Assembly: GCA_030626025.1 (NCBI GenBank)
Contig: DAOUPT010000027.1
Span: 1 to 46,387 of the forward strand
Direction of reading: 5' to 3'
Length of the DNA: 46,387 nt
From: Anderseniella sp.
GTDB taxonomy: Bacteria; Pseudomonadota; Alphaproteobacteria; Rhizobiales; Aestuariivirgaceae
The position numbers and the translations under genes were made by a program. The notes beneath the pieces are model-generated. The model was not told the DNA's origin. It did no database searches and worked only from the letters and a program-made list of their open reading frames with translations. Below, one piece after another: positions 17,480-27,812 of this stretch (positions within the stretch are counted from its first letter, which is position 1; every line of letters begins with the position of its first letter).

Positions 17480-18511
17480 ATGGCAATACTCAGGGCCAAT
17501 GAAATCGACCGGTTCATAACGAAGATTCCAGATGAAATTGCTGGCGTATTAATCTATGGACCAAATGAAGGACGAATTAACCAGCTTTCCACAGAGATTG
17601 TAAAATCGGTAATTGGTTCCCTTGATGATCCCTTCAATCTTGTAATGCTGAACGAAGGCCAGTTGAAAGAATCACGCGGATTGCTACGTGATGAGATGCT
17701 GGCACTTTCCTTTACAGGTGATCGCAAAGTCATCTGGATTAAAGAACCGGGCCCGGCATTTACCCGACAGATCAGCGGGTTGTTTGAGGAAGACTCTGCA
17801 GGAAATTTGCTTGTTGTCCAAACCGGTCAGCTGAAAAAAACCGCAACGCTTCGTAAATATTTTGAGCAAAGCAAACAGGCAACATCTATAGCATGCTATG
17901 AAGATACTCTTAGAGACCTAACCGGCCTGATTATCCAAAAGGCCAAATCTGACGGAAAAGAAATCAATGCCGCAACAATAAATTTTCTCGTTGAAACAGT
18001 CGGTACAGACAGATCATTACTTTTATCTGAATTAGAAAAGCTCTTGAATTTCTGCGCAAACACCATCGAAATCACAATATCTGACGTGGAAGCGCTTTCC
18101 GGTGATCCGCTTTATGGTAATATGGATGAATTATGTGACTTAACGCTTACCGGTGATGTTAAAGCAAGTACCAGCAGGTTCCATCATTTAACCGCCAGTG
18201 GAATTGCAGCTGCGCAAATCCTTAATTTATTATCAATTCATCTGGCACGCCTACAAAAGTTTCGAATCGATATAGATAAAGGCCAGTCTGCTGAAATCGC
18301 AGTAAAAAGCGCCCGGCCACCAATTTTTTTCAAAAGACAGCCAACAGTAAAACGTCAATTGTTGATTTGGCAAAGTATCGCCCTGAAAAAAGCCAATTCA
18401 ATTGTTTTTGAGGCAATAGTATTGACACGAAAAAACGCTGATCTTGCCGAAAGTATCTGTGAACGAGCCTTAATCACATTAGGTAAAATGGCTCAATCTG
18501 CCTCTCGTTAA
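17480..18511 (+). CDS. holA: DNA polymerase III delta subunit
   Basis: 343 residues, normal length. The delta subunit opens the beta clamp within the clamp-loader complex. Seen: GVLIYGPNEGRINQLS near 22-37 in place of a working P-loop, as expected for delta; LSFTGDRKVIWIKEPG; LEKLLNFC; ALSGDPLYGNMDELCDLTLTGD, typical of the second and third domains. The ATG at 17480 is 8 bases after the palindromic element and has no good SD of its own (only AGG 11 bases upstream). Without the element the start would be 11 bases after lptE, a normal operon junction. It converges on parB with 2 bases between stops. Confidence 0.9.
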   Translation: MAILRANEIDRFITKIPDEIAGVLIYGPNEGRINQLSTEIVKSVIGSLDDPFNLVMLNEGQLKESRGLLRDEMLALSFTGDRKVIWIKEPGPAFTRQISGLFEEDSAGNLLVVQTGQLKKTATLRKYFEQSKQATSIACYEDTLRDLTGLIIQKAKSDGKEINAATINFLVETVGTDRSLLLSELEKLLNFCANTIEITISDVEALSGDPLYGNMDELCDLTLTGDVKASTSRFHHLTASGIAAAQILNLLSIHLARLQKFRIDIDKGQSAEIAVKSARPPIFFKRQPTVKRQLLIWQSIALKKANSIVFEAIVLTRKNADLAESICERALITLGKMAQSASR

Positions 18512-18513
18512 GA

Positions 18514-19389
18514 TTAGCCCGCCTTGAGCTTCATGCAAACTTCTTCCAATTGCTCAAGATTGGTATACCGAATGCTGAGAATACCAGCTTCATCATTTTC
18601 GCTTTTGATTTCAACAATCAATCCCAATGCTTCTCGCAGTTCCTTTTCAAGAGCCCGAACGTCACTGGACTTTTCTTGAATATTTGGTTTAACAGCCTTG
18701 TCTTTTTTCAGTTTCACTGGTTTTTTGATCAGGCTTTCTGCCTGTCGAACACTCAATCCCAGTGAAATCATTTTTTCAGCCAGTGCCTCTGGCTGATCAG
18801 TAGCAATCAGGGTCCGGGCATGACCGACAGACAATGTCCCTTCCTCAACCTTTTCCTGCACACTTTCAGGCAAGTTCAGCAATCGCATCATATTTGCAAT
18901 ATGACTGCGGCTTTTCCCTAACGATTCAGCCAATTGTTGCTGGGTATACCCAAACTTTTCAGTTAATTGAGAATACCCGGTCGCTTCTTCAATCGGGTTC
19001 AGGTCTGAGCGCTGGATATTTTCAATCAACGCAATTTCCAGCATTTCCCCATCGCTAAGCTCACGAATCAGAACCGGCACCTCATGAATGCCAGCTCTTT
19101 GCGCAGCTCTCCACCGTCTTTCACCAGCAACAATTTCATAAGTATGAGGCTCTTTGCCAGCGCGAACCACTAAAGGCTGCAACAAGCCTTTTTCGCGTAT
19201 CGACTTGGCAAGCTCTTCGAGATCCTGCTCTTTGAAAGTTTTCCGTGGGTTATTCGGGCTACCCTTGAGAAACTCGATAGGCACATGGCGTAAACTACGC
19301 GCATCTTCGATCACACCTTCTTCAGTGATGTCATCCCCAATCAATGCGGCCAGGCCTCGACCAAGACGTTTTTTTGCTACCTGTGTCAT
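18514..19389 (-). CDS. parB: chromosome-partitioning protein ParB
   Basis: 291 residues from the ATG at 19389; a TTG two codons upstream is also in frame. ParB is a CTP-dependent clamp that loads at parS and spreads to organise the origin region. Visible: N-terminal KKRLGRGLAALIGDD, the ParA-contact peptide; HVPIEFLKGSPNNPRK; CTP-binding boxes IREKGLLQPLVVR and VAGERRWRAAQRAG; the helix-turn-helix with YTQQQLAESLGKSRSHIANMMRLL; LSVGHARTL; and a C-terminal dimer region ending KLKAG. It is 39 bases downstream of parA on the same strand, and two parS-like sites lie 1.4 and 3.5 kb away. Confidence 0.96.
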   Translation of the reverse strand: MTQVAKKRLGRGLAALIGDDITEEGVIEDARSLRHVPIEFLKGSPNNPRKTFKEQDLEELAKSIREKGLLQPLVVRAGKEPHTYEIVAGERRWRAAQRAGIHEVPVLIRELSDGEMLEIALIENIQRSDLNPIEEATGYSQLTEKFGYTQQQLAESLGKSRSHIANMMRLLNLPESVQEKVEEGTLSVGHARTLIATDQPEALAEKMISLGLSVRQAESLIKKPVKLKKDKAVKPNIQEKSSDVRALEKELREALGLIVEIKSENDEAGILSIRYTNLEQLEEVCMKLKAG

Positions 19390-19428
19390 CGTCAATATTT
19401 ACTCTTATTTTAATTTGGTTTTTCTACT

Positions 19429-20262
19429 TTAAGCTGCAATCAATGTTCGCTCACGACGAATAATCTCTGAAGCCAAAGATATATACGCCTGACTGCCGGC
19501 GCAATTATTATCATACAACAATACCGGTTTTCCGTAGGAAGGCGCTTCTGAAATGCGAACATTCCGCGGAATGACTGTTTGATAAACCTTCTCTCCAAGA
19601 ACGCTGCGAACATCATCTGCAACCTGCTCTGATAGAGAATTACGTTTGTCATACATTGTTAGAACAATTCCTTGCACCGTCAGGTTCGGGTTCAAGCTGG
19701 CCCGAACCCTCTCTACTGTTTTCAATAATTGGCTCAAACCCTCAAGAGCATAAAACTCACATTGTAACGGAACCAGAACGGCATCGGCAGAAGACAAAGC
19801 ATTTATCGTAAGCAGGTTTAACGAAGGCGGGCAATCATATAGAATATATGTATAGTTTCGGGGACGAATCGAATCCTCTTGCATCGCCGCAATAGCATCT
19901 TTCATCCGGTAGGTTTTGCGATCGAATTGCGCCAGCTCCAGTTCCGCACCAAGCAAATCCATCGTCGAGGGGGCGCAATCCAGACCTGGGATTTCCGACT
20001 CCACTATAATAGAAGACAAAGTCGCCTCACCAACCAGAACGTGATATGTCGATTTTCTGGTATTGTCGCGCACCAGTCCAAGACCTGTACTTGCATTACC
20101 TTGTGGATCGATATCAATTATCAATACTTTTTCACCGACAGCAGCAAGGGCCGTACCGAGATTTATTGCTGTTGTTGTTTTACCAACACCACCTTTTTGA
20201 TTAGCAACCGCCAAAATCCGCGGATTATTTACAGCCTTTGCTCTGACTTGAGATTGGCGCAC
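19429..20262 (-). CDS. parA: chromosome-partitioning ATPase ParA
   Basis: 277 residues. Deviant Walker A NQKGGVGKTTTAINLG near 22-37, Walker A' with IIDIDPQGNASTGLG, and Walker B region YILYDCPPSLNLLT. It binds DNA non-specifically in the ATP form and moves ParB-parS complexes. The start is a GTG at 20262 with AGGA eight bases upstream; it lies inside the end of rsmG, overlapping by 38 bases, which suggests translational coupling. About 13 residues precede the usual RILAVANQKGG start of the fold. Confidence 0.96.
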   Translation of the reverse strand: MRQSQVRAKAVNNPRILAVANQKGGVGKTTTAINLGTALAAVGEKVLIIDIDPQGNASTGLGLVRDNTRKSTYHVLVGEATLSSIIVESEIPGLDCAPSTMDLLGAELELAQFDRKTYRMKDAIAAMQEDSIRPRNYTYILYDCPPSLNLLTINALSSADAVLVPLQCEFYALEGLSQLLKTVERVRASLNPNLTVQGIVLTMYDKRNSLSEQVADDVRSVLGEKVYQTVIPRNVRISEAPSYGKPVLLYDNNCAGSQAYISLASEIIRRERTLIAA

Positions 20263-20905
20263 GTTGGAAATCCTTTATACTAAGAATACACCCGCCAGCA
20301 TAAGTGCGACTCGGGTGCTTTTGATAGTCTATATTCCAACATTTTGTGGTTTGCGTCAATTCACTGTCCACATCTAGTCCCTTCAAAAACAACATTTCTC
20401 CACTTTTTTCGACAAAAGGAGCAGACAGATCAATCAATTTAGGCAATGGCGCCAGTGCTCTGGCAAAAACAATCTGCACATTATCGGCCCATTCCCTGTC
20501 ATATAAAGCTTCGATTCGATTGCAGTGCACATCAGCAGAAACCCCCAATAACCTTACCGCCTCCCTCAGGAAAGCAGCTTTCTTGCCATTGCTTTCTACC
20601 AGGTGAATATGAAACCCTCGCGGTGCCAATACCTCCGCCAGAATAATCCCAGGAATGCCCGCACCTGAGCCAAGATCAATTCCACAGTCGATATTTTCGG
20701 GAATGTGCTCAACCATTTGCAACGCGTCAGCAATATGCCGGGACCAAAGACGGGGAAGTTCTTGCGGACCAACCAGATTTATTCGCTTTTGCCACTTCTC
20801 CAGAAGACCGGCATAAATCTGTAGTTTTTCAAGTGATTCACGTGAAACATTAAACAATTTTGCAACATCACCCGGACTTGCATCTTCCTGGATTATTTTC
20901 ACCAT
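20225..20905 (-). CDS. rsmG: 16S rRNA (guanine-N7) methyltransferase RsmG
   Basis: 226 residues. It methylates a guanine of the 16S rRNA 530 loop using SAM. Visible: FNVSRESLEKLQIYAGLLEKW at the start, KRINLVGPQELPRLWSRHIADAL, the SAM loop GIDLGSGAGIPGIILAE, HLVESNGKKAAFLREA and VFARALAPLPKLIDLS. The ATG shares one base with the mnmG stop (TAATG), and the 3' end overlaps parA. A parS-like site is embedded in its first 25 codons (20834-20849). Confidence 0.95.
   Translation of the reverse strand: MVKIIQEDASPGDVAKLFNVSRESLEKLQIYAGLLEKWQKRINLVGPQELPRLWSRHIADALQMVEHIPENIDCGIDLGSGAGIPGIILAEVLAPRGFHIHLVESNGKKAAFLREAVRLLGVSADVHCNRIEALYDREWADNVQIVFARALAPLPKLIDLSAPFVEKSGEMLFLKGLDVDSELTQTTKCWNIDYQKHPSRTYAGGCILSIKDFQRAPISSQSKGCK
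20834..20849. other. parS-like ParB-binding site within rsmG
   Basis: TGATTCACGTGAAACA matches the bacterial parS consensus TGTTTCACGTGAAACA at 15 of 16 positions. It falls inside the rsmG reading frame, about 0.6 kb from the parA start. Embedding of parS in coding DNA is common; function is inferred from the match and from the neighbouring parAB. Confidence 0.8.
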
Positions 20906-22767
20906 TACGCTGACCGGCGTAAATCAGGTCGCTTAATCAAACCAAGAATCAATGTTAGAGCCGCTGGGGTCATACCATCAATCCGTGCCGCTTGGGCTAT
21001 GGTTGCCGGACGAACTGTTGATAGTTTCCGTGTCAATTCATTCGAAAGCCCCGCAAGACCAACATAATTAAAATCACCGGGAATTTTCAATTCCTCATCA
21101 CGACGATACATTTCAATATCTTTTTGCTGTCGCTCTAGATAGCCAGCATAAACCGCATCAGCTTCTATTTGTTCAACCACCGTTCCCGAAAGATCATTTA
21201 AGGCAGGCCATACTTTTTTCAGGGTATCCATATTGATATCAGGATAGGCTAAAAGCTCTGCAACATTGCGCCGCTTGCCATTTTGGTTGACCTTGATACC
21301 AAATCTGTCTGCTTCTGGCGGAGACAGATTGAGTTTGGCTATCATTTTCCGCGCCTGATCCAGCTCCTGAAGTTTATCTGCAAAAACCAACGCCCGTGCA
21401 TTTCCCACCACACCAAACTCAATTCCAATCGGGGTTAAGCGTTGATCGGCATTGTCAGCTCGCAACAACAAGCGGTATTCAGCCCGCGAGGTAAACATCC
21501 GGTATGGCTCGGAAACCCCTCTCGTTACCAAATCATCAATCATCACACCGATATAACTTTGTGAACGATCAAAAATCATCACCGGTTTATCGGCCGCCAA
21601 TCGGCTGGCATTAACACCTGCGACTAGCCCTTGCGCCGCAGCTTCCTCATATCCGGTTGTACCATTTATCTGGCCGGCAAAAAACAAGCCCTTAATTCGT
21701 CTGGTTTGCAAACTGGAATCAAGTTCTCGCGGGTCGACATAATCATATTCAATAGCATACCCCGGTTTCAAAACCTTTACGTTCTCCAGTCCAGGAATTG
21801 TTTTCAAAAACGCTAATTGCACATTAATAGGAAGAGACGTTGAAATACCATTCGGATAAACTGTGCTGTCATCCAGACCTTCCGGCTCTAGAAAAATCTG
21901 GTGTCCGGGTTTTTCCTTAAAGCGCACCACTTTATCTTCAATTGACGGGCAATATCGCGGCCCCACACTTTCGATTTGCCCTGAATAAATAGCCGACTTG
22001 CTAAGGTTTTCACTAATGATACGATGCGTTTCTTCAGTCGTGGTTGTGAGATAACAGGCGATCTGGGGCGTGGTTATCTCCGCAGTCAGGAATGAAAACG
22101 GTACCGGATCTACGTCCGCTTCCTGTCTTTCCAAATTGTCCCAATTGATACTGTCACCATCAAGACGCGCCGGAGTACCGGTTTTTAATCTGCCAAGTTC
22201 AAATCCTGCTTCATCCAGCATTTGAGATAATTCATTTGCCGGTTCTTCACCCATACGTCCGGCAGGTGTCGTTTCATCGCCAATATGAATAACACCACGC
22301 AAAAATGTCCCGGTGGTCAACACCACAGATTTGGCACCAATCACCGTGCCATCGGCCATAACAACACCGCAAACCCGATTATCATCGAGGTCAAAAGAAT
22401 GCACGGCACCTTCTATAACAGTCAGGTTTTTCTGGTCGGAAATCAGTTGCTGAACAGCTTTGCGATAAAGTTTTCGATCAGCCTGGGTACGTGGACCGCG
22501 AACTGCCGGGCCTTTGGAACGATTGAGCAAGCGAAACTGAATGCCGGCCGCATCCGCAGCCCTGCCCATAAGGCCATCCAGTGCATCCACTTCACGTACC
22601 AAATGACCTTTACCCAATCCGCCGATAGCCGGATTACAGGACATCTCGCCAATTGTAGAAAATTTGTGAGTGACCAGCGCCGTGCGAGAGCCACAACGAG
22701 CTGCCGCTGCTGCTGCTTCAGTCCCGGCATGACCTCCGCCAACCACGATTACATCAAATTGCTTCAT
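20905..22767 (-). CDS. mnmG: tRNA uridine-5-carboxymethylaminomethyl(34) synthesis enzyme MnmG (GidA)
   Basis: 620 residues. With MnmE it modifies the wobble uridine of certain tRNAs, using FAD and folate. Seen: FAD-binding [21 protein letters not shown] near 5-25 (dinucleotide fold), [56 protein letters not shown], and late [16 protein letters not shown] with the second conserved cysteine earlier at IACYL-adjacent region. The C-terminus contains the MnmE/tRNA-contact helices. It starts 117 bases after mnmE, across a parS site, and is coupled to rsmG by a one-base overlap. Confidence 0.96.
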   Translation of the reverse strand: MKQFDVIVVGGGHAGTEAAAAAARCGSRTALVTHKFSTIGEMSCNPAIGGLGKGHLVREVDALDGLMGRAADAAGIQFRLLNRSKGPAVRGPRTQADRKLYRKAVQQLISDQKNLTVIEGAVHSFDLDDNRVCGVVMADGTVIGAKSVVLTTGTFLRGVIHIGDETTPAGRMGEEPANELSQMLDEAGFELGRLKTGTPARLDGDSINWDNLERQEADVDPVPFSFLTAEITTPQIACYLTTTTEETHRIISENLSKSAIYSGQIESVGPRYCPSIEDKVVRFKEKPGHQIFLEPEGLDDSTVYPNGISTSLPINVQLAFLKTIPGLENVKVLKPGYAIEYDYVDPRELDSSLQTRRIKGLFFAGQINGTTGYEEAAAQGLVAGVNASRLAADKPVMIFDRSQSYIGVMIDDLVTRGVSEPYRMFTSRAEYRLLLRADNADQRLTPIGIEFGVVGNARALVFADKLQELDQARKMIAKLNLSPPEADRFGIKVNQNGKRRNVAELLAYPDINMDTLKKVWPALNDLSGTVVEQIEADAVYAGYLERQQKDIEMYRRDEELKIPGDFNYVGLAGLSNELTRKLSTVRPATIAQAARIDGMTPAALTLILGLIKRPDLRRSA

Positions 22768-22842
22768 AAATTTATCTCTTTGAATTTATCGCACTGGTTT
22801 ATCTTTATAGACTGCAAAAGGTCAAAGGTTTTCTCAAAACAT

Positions 22843-22858
22843 AGTTTCACGTGAAACA
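22843..22858. other. parS site between mnmE and mnmG
   Basis: AGTTTCACGTGAAACA contains the perfect 14-bp palindrome GTTTCACGTGAAAC and matches the 16-bp parS consensus at 15 of 16 positions. It is intergenic, about 2.6 kb from the parA start and 6 kb from the predicted origin, the usual placement for the primary centromere. Confidence 0.88.
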
Positions 22859-22884
22859 TAAAACGCGGAAATCAAGAGAAATGG

Positions 22885-24225
22885 CTACTTTCCCACACAA
22901 AAATCACGAAAAATGACATCAAGCAAGTCTTCCACGTCAATCCGGCCCACCAGTTTACTTAACTGATTAGCAGCCATACGCAATTGCTCTGCAGCAAGTT
23001 CCAGTGAACCATGCTCTTCATTCAACGCCCCGTCTATCCCTTCAACGCACATCATCAAAGCAGATTTTTGCCGTTCCCGCGAAATAAGAGCCGGCTCCAT
23101 ACCGCCAAATTTCTCCTCCACACGTTCGCAAAGCAAGTTTATAAATGCTTCCATACCAGCGCCTGTTTTTGCCGAAATCATCAGATCTCTGGAATTCGCG
23201 GATATATTTTCATGATCCAGTAAATCAGCTTTATTCACGACAACTATTTTTTCTGCTTCTGTTTGCAACAATAGATTTTCAACATCCTGCCCAAGCACTG
23301 TTACCCATATAACAAGGTCAGCTTTTCTGCTGGCCGCCTTGGTTCGCTCCATTCCTGCCTGTTCAATCTCATCCTGAGAACCATCCCGCAAACCCGCAGT
23401 GTCTGATACAATGACCGGAATACCGTTTAGGTCGAGCTGAACCTCCAAAACATCACGGGTCGTCCCGGGAATGTTCGAAACAATAGCAACGTCCCGGCGA
23501 GCCAGATAATTAATAATACTGGATTTTCCAACATTGGGTTCTCCAGCCAGTACAACTCTCACACCATCACGTACAATCTCACCTCTCACGCTGTCAGTAA
23601 GATGTTTCTCCATATCGTTTCGCAGGTGAATCAATTTATCCCGGAATCCGGCCAGAGCATTTTCGTTAACATCATCTTCCTCGATAAAATCAATCGAAGC
23701 CTCCAAATAACCAAGAACGCCAATTAACTCTTTGCGCCATCGATTAAATACAGCACTTGCTGCACCTTTGGATTGATTAAGGGCTTGAAGTCTTTGCACC
23801 TCTGTTTGAGCATGAATAAGATCCCCCAATCCTTCAATCTCAACCAGATCAAGTCGACCATTCAAAAACGCCCGGCGAGTAAACTCCCCAGCTTCTGCCT
23901 GACGACACCCCTCAATTTCCGATAACGCATCAACAACAGCTGATACAGTGGCCCTACCGCCATGGATCTGAAATTCCACCACATCTTCACCAGTGAACGT
24001 GCCCGGTCCCGGAAACCACAAGACCAGACATTCATCCAATAATACATCTTTGGTTGGGTGAAAAAGTTGCCTGAAGCTGGCTTGCCTGGCTTTCACCGGT
24101 TTTTTACACATCAGTGAAATACACAGTTTTGCCTGTAATCCAGACACTCTTATAACCGCGACCCCAGCCAGTCCTGCACCAGAAGACAAACTGTATATGG
24201 TTTGATGACTTGATAGTTTATTCAT
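22885..24225 (-). CDS. mnmE: tRNA modification GTPase MnmE (TrmE)
   Basis: 446 residues. Partner of MnmG in wobble-uridine modification. Seen: N-terminal folate-binding domain starting with TIYSLSSGAGLAGVAVIRVSG; helical domain; inserted G domain with P-loop VLAGEPNVGKSSIIN, switch IPGTTRD, VSDTAGLRDG and the base-specificity NKAD; C-terminal FCVGK, carrying the catalytic cysteine of the C-x-G-K motif. The ATG at 24225 is divergent from the YyaL-type gene (start 24318), leaving 92 bases for both promoters. Confidence 0.96.
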   Translation of the reverse strand: MNKLSSHQTIYSLSSGAGLAGVAVIRVSGLQAKLCISLMCKKPVKARQASFRQLFHPTKDVLLDECLVLWFPGPGTFTGEDVVEFQIHGGRATVSAVVDALSEIEGCRQAEAGEFTRRAFLNGRLDLVEIEGLGDLIHAQTEVQRLQALNQSKGAASAVFNRWRKELIGVLGYLEASIDFIEEDDVNENALAGFRDKLIHLRNDMEKHLTDSVRGEIVRDGVRVVLAGEPNVGKSSIINYLARRDVAIVSNIPGTTRDVLEVQLDLNGIPVIVSDTAGLRDGSQDEIEQAGMERTKAASRKADLVIWVTVLGQDVENLLLQTEAEKIVVVNKADLLDHENISANSRDLMISAKTGAGMEAFINLLCERVEEKFGGMEPALISRERQKSALMMCVEGIDGALNEEHGSLELAAEQLRMAANQLSKLVGRIDVEDLLDVIFRDFCVGK

Positions 24226-24317
24226 GGTTTATTTCGGTAACGAATCGAACTTCTGTTAATGCCACATGGCAACGCCTGTCTATCGACATCTCAAACTCAT
24301 CATGACAATATCGCCCA

Positions 24318-26339
24318 ATGACAAAAAATCTTCTTATACATGAAACAAGCCCATATCTCCTACAACACAAGGATAACCCAGTCCACTGGTATCCATGGGG
24401 ACAAAAAGCTTTCGATGCTGCCAAATCCACCGATAAACCTATCCTGCTTTCCATTGGATATGCTGCCTGTCACTGGTGTCATGTCATGGCTCATGAAAGT
24501 TTTGAAGATCAGCAAACCGCAGATCTGATGAATTCAAAATATATCAATGTCAAAATCGACAGGGAAGAATACCCTGACGTCGACAAACTTTATATGGACG
24601 CCATTCATGCATTTGGTGAACAGGGCGGCTGGCCGCTGACTGTATTTCTTGAACCTGATGGAACACCTTTTTGGGGCGGAACCTATTTCCCCAAAACACC
24701 GCAATACGGCCGACCAAGTTTTTCACAGATCTTGAATGCACTTTCCGAAACATGGAATTCTCAAAGAGAAAAAATTACCACAAACAAGCAGGCAGTTCTC
24801 AAAGCGCTGGAAAGAGAAAATAACAGCACCAACCAAAATAAAACCATCAACCCGGACATATTACTGAGAGCAGCTGAGCAAATTGTTGCCGCAACAGATC
24901 AAACTCATGGAGGTCTGTCCGGCGCACCAAAATTTCCGCAAACAACAATCTACACCCTTTTATGGCGAATGTATCTGAAAACCGGAAATGAGCACTACCG
25001 AAAATCCGTCCTGACCACCTTAACCCATCTTTGCCAGGGCGGAATTTACGATCACCTCGCGGGTGGATTTGCCCGCTATAGCGTAGATGCGCGCTGGCTA
25101 GCTCCCCATTTTGAAAAAATGCTCTACGATAATGCCCTAATTATCGATTTACTTGTTTTGGTAAACAATACTGAAAACAACGCATTATTTCGGAAGCGAA
25201 TCGAAGAATCAACCGATTGGCTGATAAATGAAATGACAACGCAGGAGGGTACCTTCGCAGCCAGCTATGATGCTGATTCAGAAGGCGAAGAAGGCACCTA
25301 TTATGTCTGGTCATACCGGGAAATTTCAGAGGTCATACCGGAACCGAATCGAGATTTGTTTTGTCAAACCTATGATGTAAGCCAACAGGGTAACTGGGAG
25401 GGCAAGAACATCCTGAACCGTCTCTACAGTCTCCAAGAGCTTGATCAGCAAAGCGAAGATGCTCTGGCCAGCGCCAGGAAAAAACTTCTCAAGCGACGGG
25501 TCGACCGGCCAAAACCCGGTTGGGACGACAAAACACTCGCTGACTGGAACGGCCTCACAATCTCCATGCTATGTAACGCAGGCTTTTCCCTGTCACGATT
25601 TGACTGGATAGACAAAGCCCGCTCTGCCTATTCAAGCTTGATTAAAAATATGTGGGATTCAAACGGCTTGTATCATTCGTATCGCAATGGAAAAACAACA
25701 AATGTTGCAACAGCTGATGACTACGCAAATATGGCCAAAGCAGCCCTTAGCCTTTTTGAAGCAACTAACGAAAGCCAATACCTTAACGACGCCGATTCAT
25801 TGCTAGAGTTGATCGATAAATACCACTGGAATCAAAACAACGGCGGGTATTACTTTGCTTCATCCAGAGCAAAGAACCTGTTGGTTCGATCGTGTCAGGG
25901 TCATGATGATGCCACCCCAAATGCCAATGGAACCATGTTGACCAATCTCGCCAAACTCTATGCGCTAACCGGCCATACCCGGTACGACCAAAAAGCCAAC
26001 GATATTGTCCAGGCATTTTCCGATAACGCTGTTTCAACTCCGATGGCATATACCGGCTTTCTTCGCGGTTTTCTTGATCTGATAGACCACACCCAGATTG
26101 TCTTGCTGGTCCCCGACACTGTTTCCGATATATCGACAATCATCCAAACTCTACATACAACCGGCTTACCGGCAACCATAACAGTCAGCCATGAGCGATC
26201 AGTATTACCTGACCTTCATCCAGCTAAAGATAAAATAGTGATAAACGGCAAGCCGACCATTTACATTTGTAAAGGAAAAGTCTGTTCGGAACCGATAACT
26301 GATTTATCAACATTGAAAAATGTAATGTCTGATCTGTAG
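24318..26339 (+). CDS. thioredoxin-domain/glycosidase-like YyaL (SSP411, DUF255) family protein
   Basis: 673 residues, full family length. The first 160 residues form the DUF255 thioredoxin-like domain: [36 protein letters not shown] with a C-x-x-C pair, then [19 protein letters not shown] and YFP. The remainder is an alpha/alpha-barrel like that of six-hairpin glycosidases: [50 protein letters not shown]. The molecular function of the family is not established. It lies on the strand opposite mnmE and rho, which are often neighbours in related genomes, so it looks like an insertion into that block. Its stop is 10 bases from the convergent rho stop. Confidence 0.92.
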   Translation: MTKNLLIHETSPYLLQHKDNPVHWYPWGQKAFDAAKSTDKPILLSIGYAACHWCHVMAHESFEDQQTADLMNSKYINVKIDREEYPDVDKLYMDAIHAFGEQGGWPLTVFLEPDGTPFWGGTYFPKTPQYGRPSFSQILNALSETWNSQREKITTNKQAVLKALERENNSTNQNKTINPDILLRAAEQIVAATDQTHGGLSGAPKFPQTTIYTLLWRMYLKTGNEHYRKSVLTTLTHLCQGGIYDHLAGGFARYSVDARWLAPHFEKMLYDNALIIDLLVLVNNTENNALFRKRIEESTDWLINEMTTQEGTFAASYDADSEGEEGTYYVWSYREISEVIPEPNRDLFCQTYDVSQQGNWEGKNILNRLYSLQELDQQSEDALASARKKLLKRRVDRPKPGWDDKTLADWNGLTISMLCNAGFSLSRFDWIDKARSAYSSLIKNMWDSNGLYHSYRNGKTTNVATADDYANMAKAALSLFEATNESQYLNDADSLLELIDKYHWNQNNGGYYFASSRAKNLLVRSCQGHDDATPNANGTMLTNLAKLYALTGHTRYDQKANDIVQAFSDNAVSTPMAYTGFLRGFLDLIDHTQIVLLVPDTVSDISTIIQTLHTTGLPATITVSHERSVLPDLHPAKDKIVINGKPTIYICKGKVCSEPITDLSTLKNVMSDL

Positions 26340-26348
26340 CTAAAACAA

Positions 26349-27632
26349 TCAGACATTCATTGAATCAAAGAACTCATTGTTATCTTTGGTTTGACGAAGT
26401 TTATCCAACAAAAACTCGATCGCATCGGTCGTACCCATTGGATTCAAAATCCGGCGCAAAACAAATGTTTTCTTCAAGAGATCGGGTTCGACAATCAACT
26501 CTTCTTTTCTGGTACCCGATTTGAGAATATCAATTGCCGGGTAAACCCGCTTATCAGCAACTTTACGATCCAGAATAATTTCAGAGTTGCCGGTTCCTTT
26601 AAATTCTTCAAAAATAACCTCATCCATGCGGCTACCAGTATCAATCAACGCCGTAGAAATAATGGTTAAGGAACCGCCTTCTTCAATATTCCGGGCAGCA
26701 CCAAAAAATCGTTTTGGCCGTTGCAGCGCATTTGCATCAACACCACCGGTAAGAACCTTGCCCGATGAAGGAACCACCGTATTATACGCCCGACCAAGCC
26801 TGGTGATCGAATCCAGCAAAATCACCACATCACGGCCATGCTCAACCAACCGTTTGGCTTTTTCTATCACGATTTCTGCAACTTGCACGTGACGTGATGC
26901 CGGCTCATCAAACGTTGAACTAATCACTTCGCCCTGAACAGAACGCTGCATATCAGTAACTTCTTCTGGCCTTTCATCAATCAACAACACCAACAAATAA
27001 CACTCAGGATGATTGGTCGCTATTGACTGGGCAATGTTCTGCAGCAAAACCGTTTTACCGGTTCTTGGCGGCGCAACAATAAGCCCCCGTTGACCCTTGC
27101 CAATCGGTGCCACCAAATCAATAACCCGCCCGGAATAATCCTTTTTAGTTGGGTCACTAATCTCCATTTCCAATCGTTCATCTGGGTACAGCGGTGTCAA
27201 ATTATCAAAGTGTACTTTATGGCGCGCTTTCTCGGGATCTTCAAAATTAACCAGATTAACTTTTATTAGGGCAAAATAGCGCTCACCCTCTTTTGGGCCC
27301 CTGATATCACCCTCAATTGTATCGCCGGTTTTCAAGCTGAATTTTCTAATTTGACTTGGGCTGACATAGATATCATCAGGCCCGGCCAAATAGTTGGCAT
27401 CAGGTGAGCGCAAAAATCCAAAACCGTCCTGAAGAACTTCAACGACGCCTTCGCCAATAATATTAACCCCACTCTCAGCAAGTTCTTTAAGAATAGAAAA
27501 CATCAATTCCTGCTTGCGCAAGGAACTGGCACTTTCAACTTCCAAAGACTCGGCAAAACTCAACAACTCAGCCGGAGTTTTTGCTTTAAGATCAAATAAT
27601 TTGATCTCGCTCAGATCGCTAAAGTCAGTCAT
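26349..27632 (-). CDS. rho: transcription termination factor Rho
   Basis: 427 residues. A hexameric RNA helicase that ends transcription. Seen: N-terminal helical domain ([15 protein letters not shown]), cold-shock-like primary RNA site with [22 protein letters not shown], then Walker [29 protein letters not shown] with the Walker B/arginine region, [16 protein letters not shown], and the secondary-site Q-loop followed by [21 protein letters not shown]. It ends [22 protein letters not shown]. It is followed by the divergent-facing hemE at 180 bases upstream; no hemJ-like gene is present in that gap. Confidence 0.97.
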   Translation of the reverse strand: MTDFSDLSEIKLFDLKAKTPAELLSFAESLEVESASSLRKQELMFSILKELAESGVNIIGEGVVEVLQDGFGFLRSPDANYLAGPDDIYVSPSQIRKFSLKTGDTIEGDIRGPKEGERYFALIKVNLVNFEDPEKARHKVHFDNLTPLYPDERLEMEISDPTKKDYSGRVIDLVAPIGKGQRGLIVAPPRTGKTVLLQNIAQSIATNHPECYLLVLLIDERPEEVTDMQRSVQGEVISSTFDEPASRHVQVAEIVIEKAKRLVEHGRDVVILLDSITRLGRAYNTVVPSSGKVLTGGVDANALQRPKRFFGAARNIEEGGSLTIISTALIDTGSRMDEVIFEEFKGTGNSEIILDRKVADKRVYPAIDILKSGTRKEELIVEPDLLKKTFVLRRILNPMGTTDAIEFLLDKLRQTKDNNEFFDSMNV

Positions 27633-27812
27633 ATTATCATCTCGAGATTACAATATTATAGAAAATATTTTGAAACTGCACCGACGTCAATAAAATTACA
27701 AAGCCGGTAAAAAATAAGGAAATTCCGTATTGTCAAAGCCAGAACAGCTAAACGGACCCGCATTGTATCAGTATTTAGAAATATTTCCAGCGATATTTAA
27801 TATCACAAGCCT

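Noticed and set aside
27767-27788. Partial match to an Irr box (TTTAGAAATATTTCC) between hemE and rho
   Set aside because: Only one half fits, and it is downstream of hemE rather than in its promoter.
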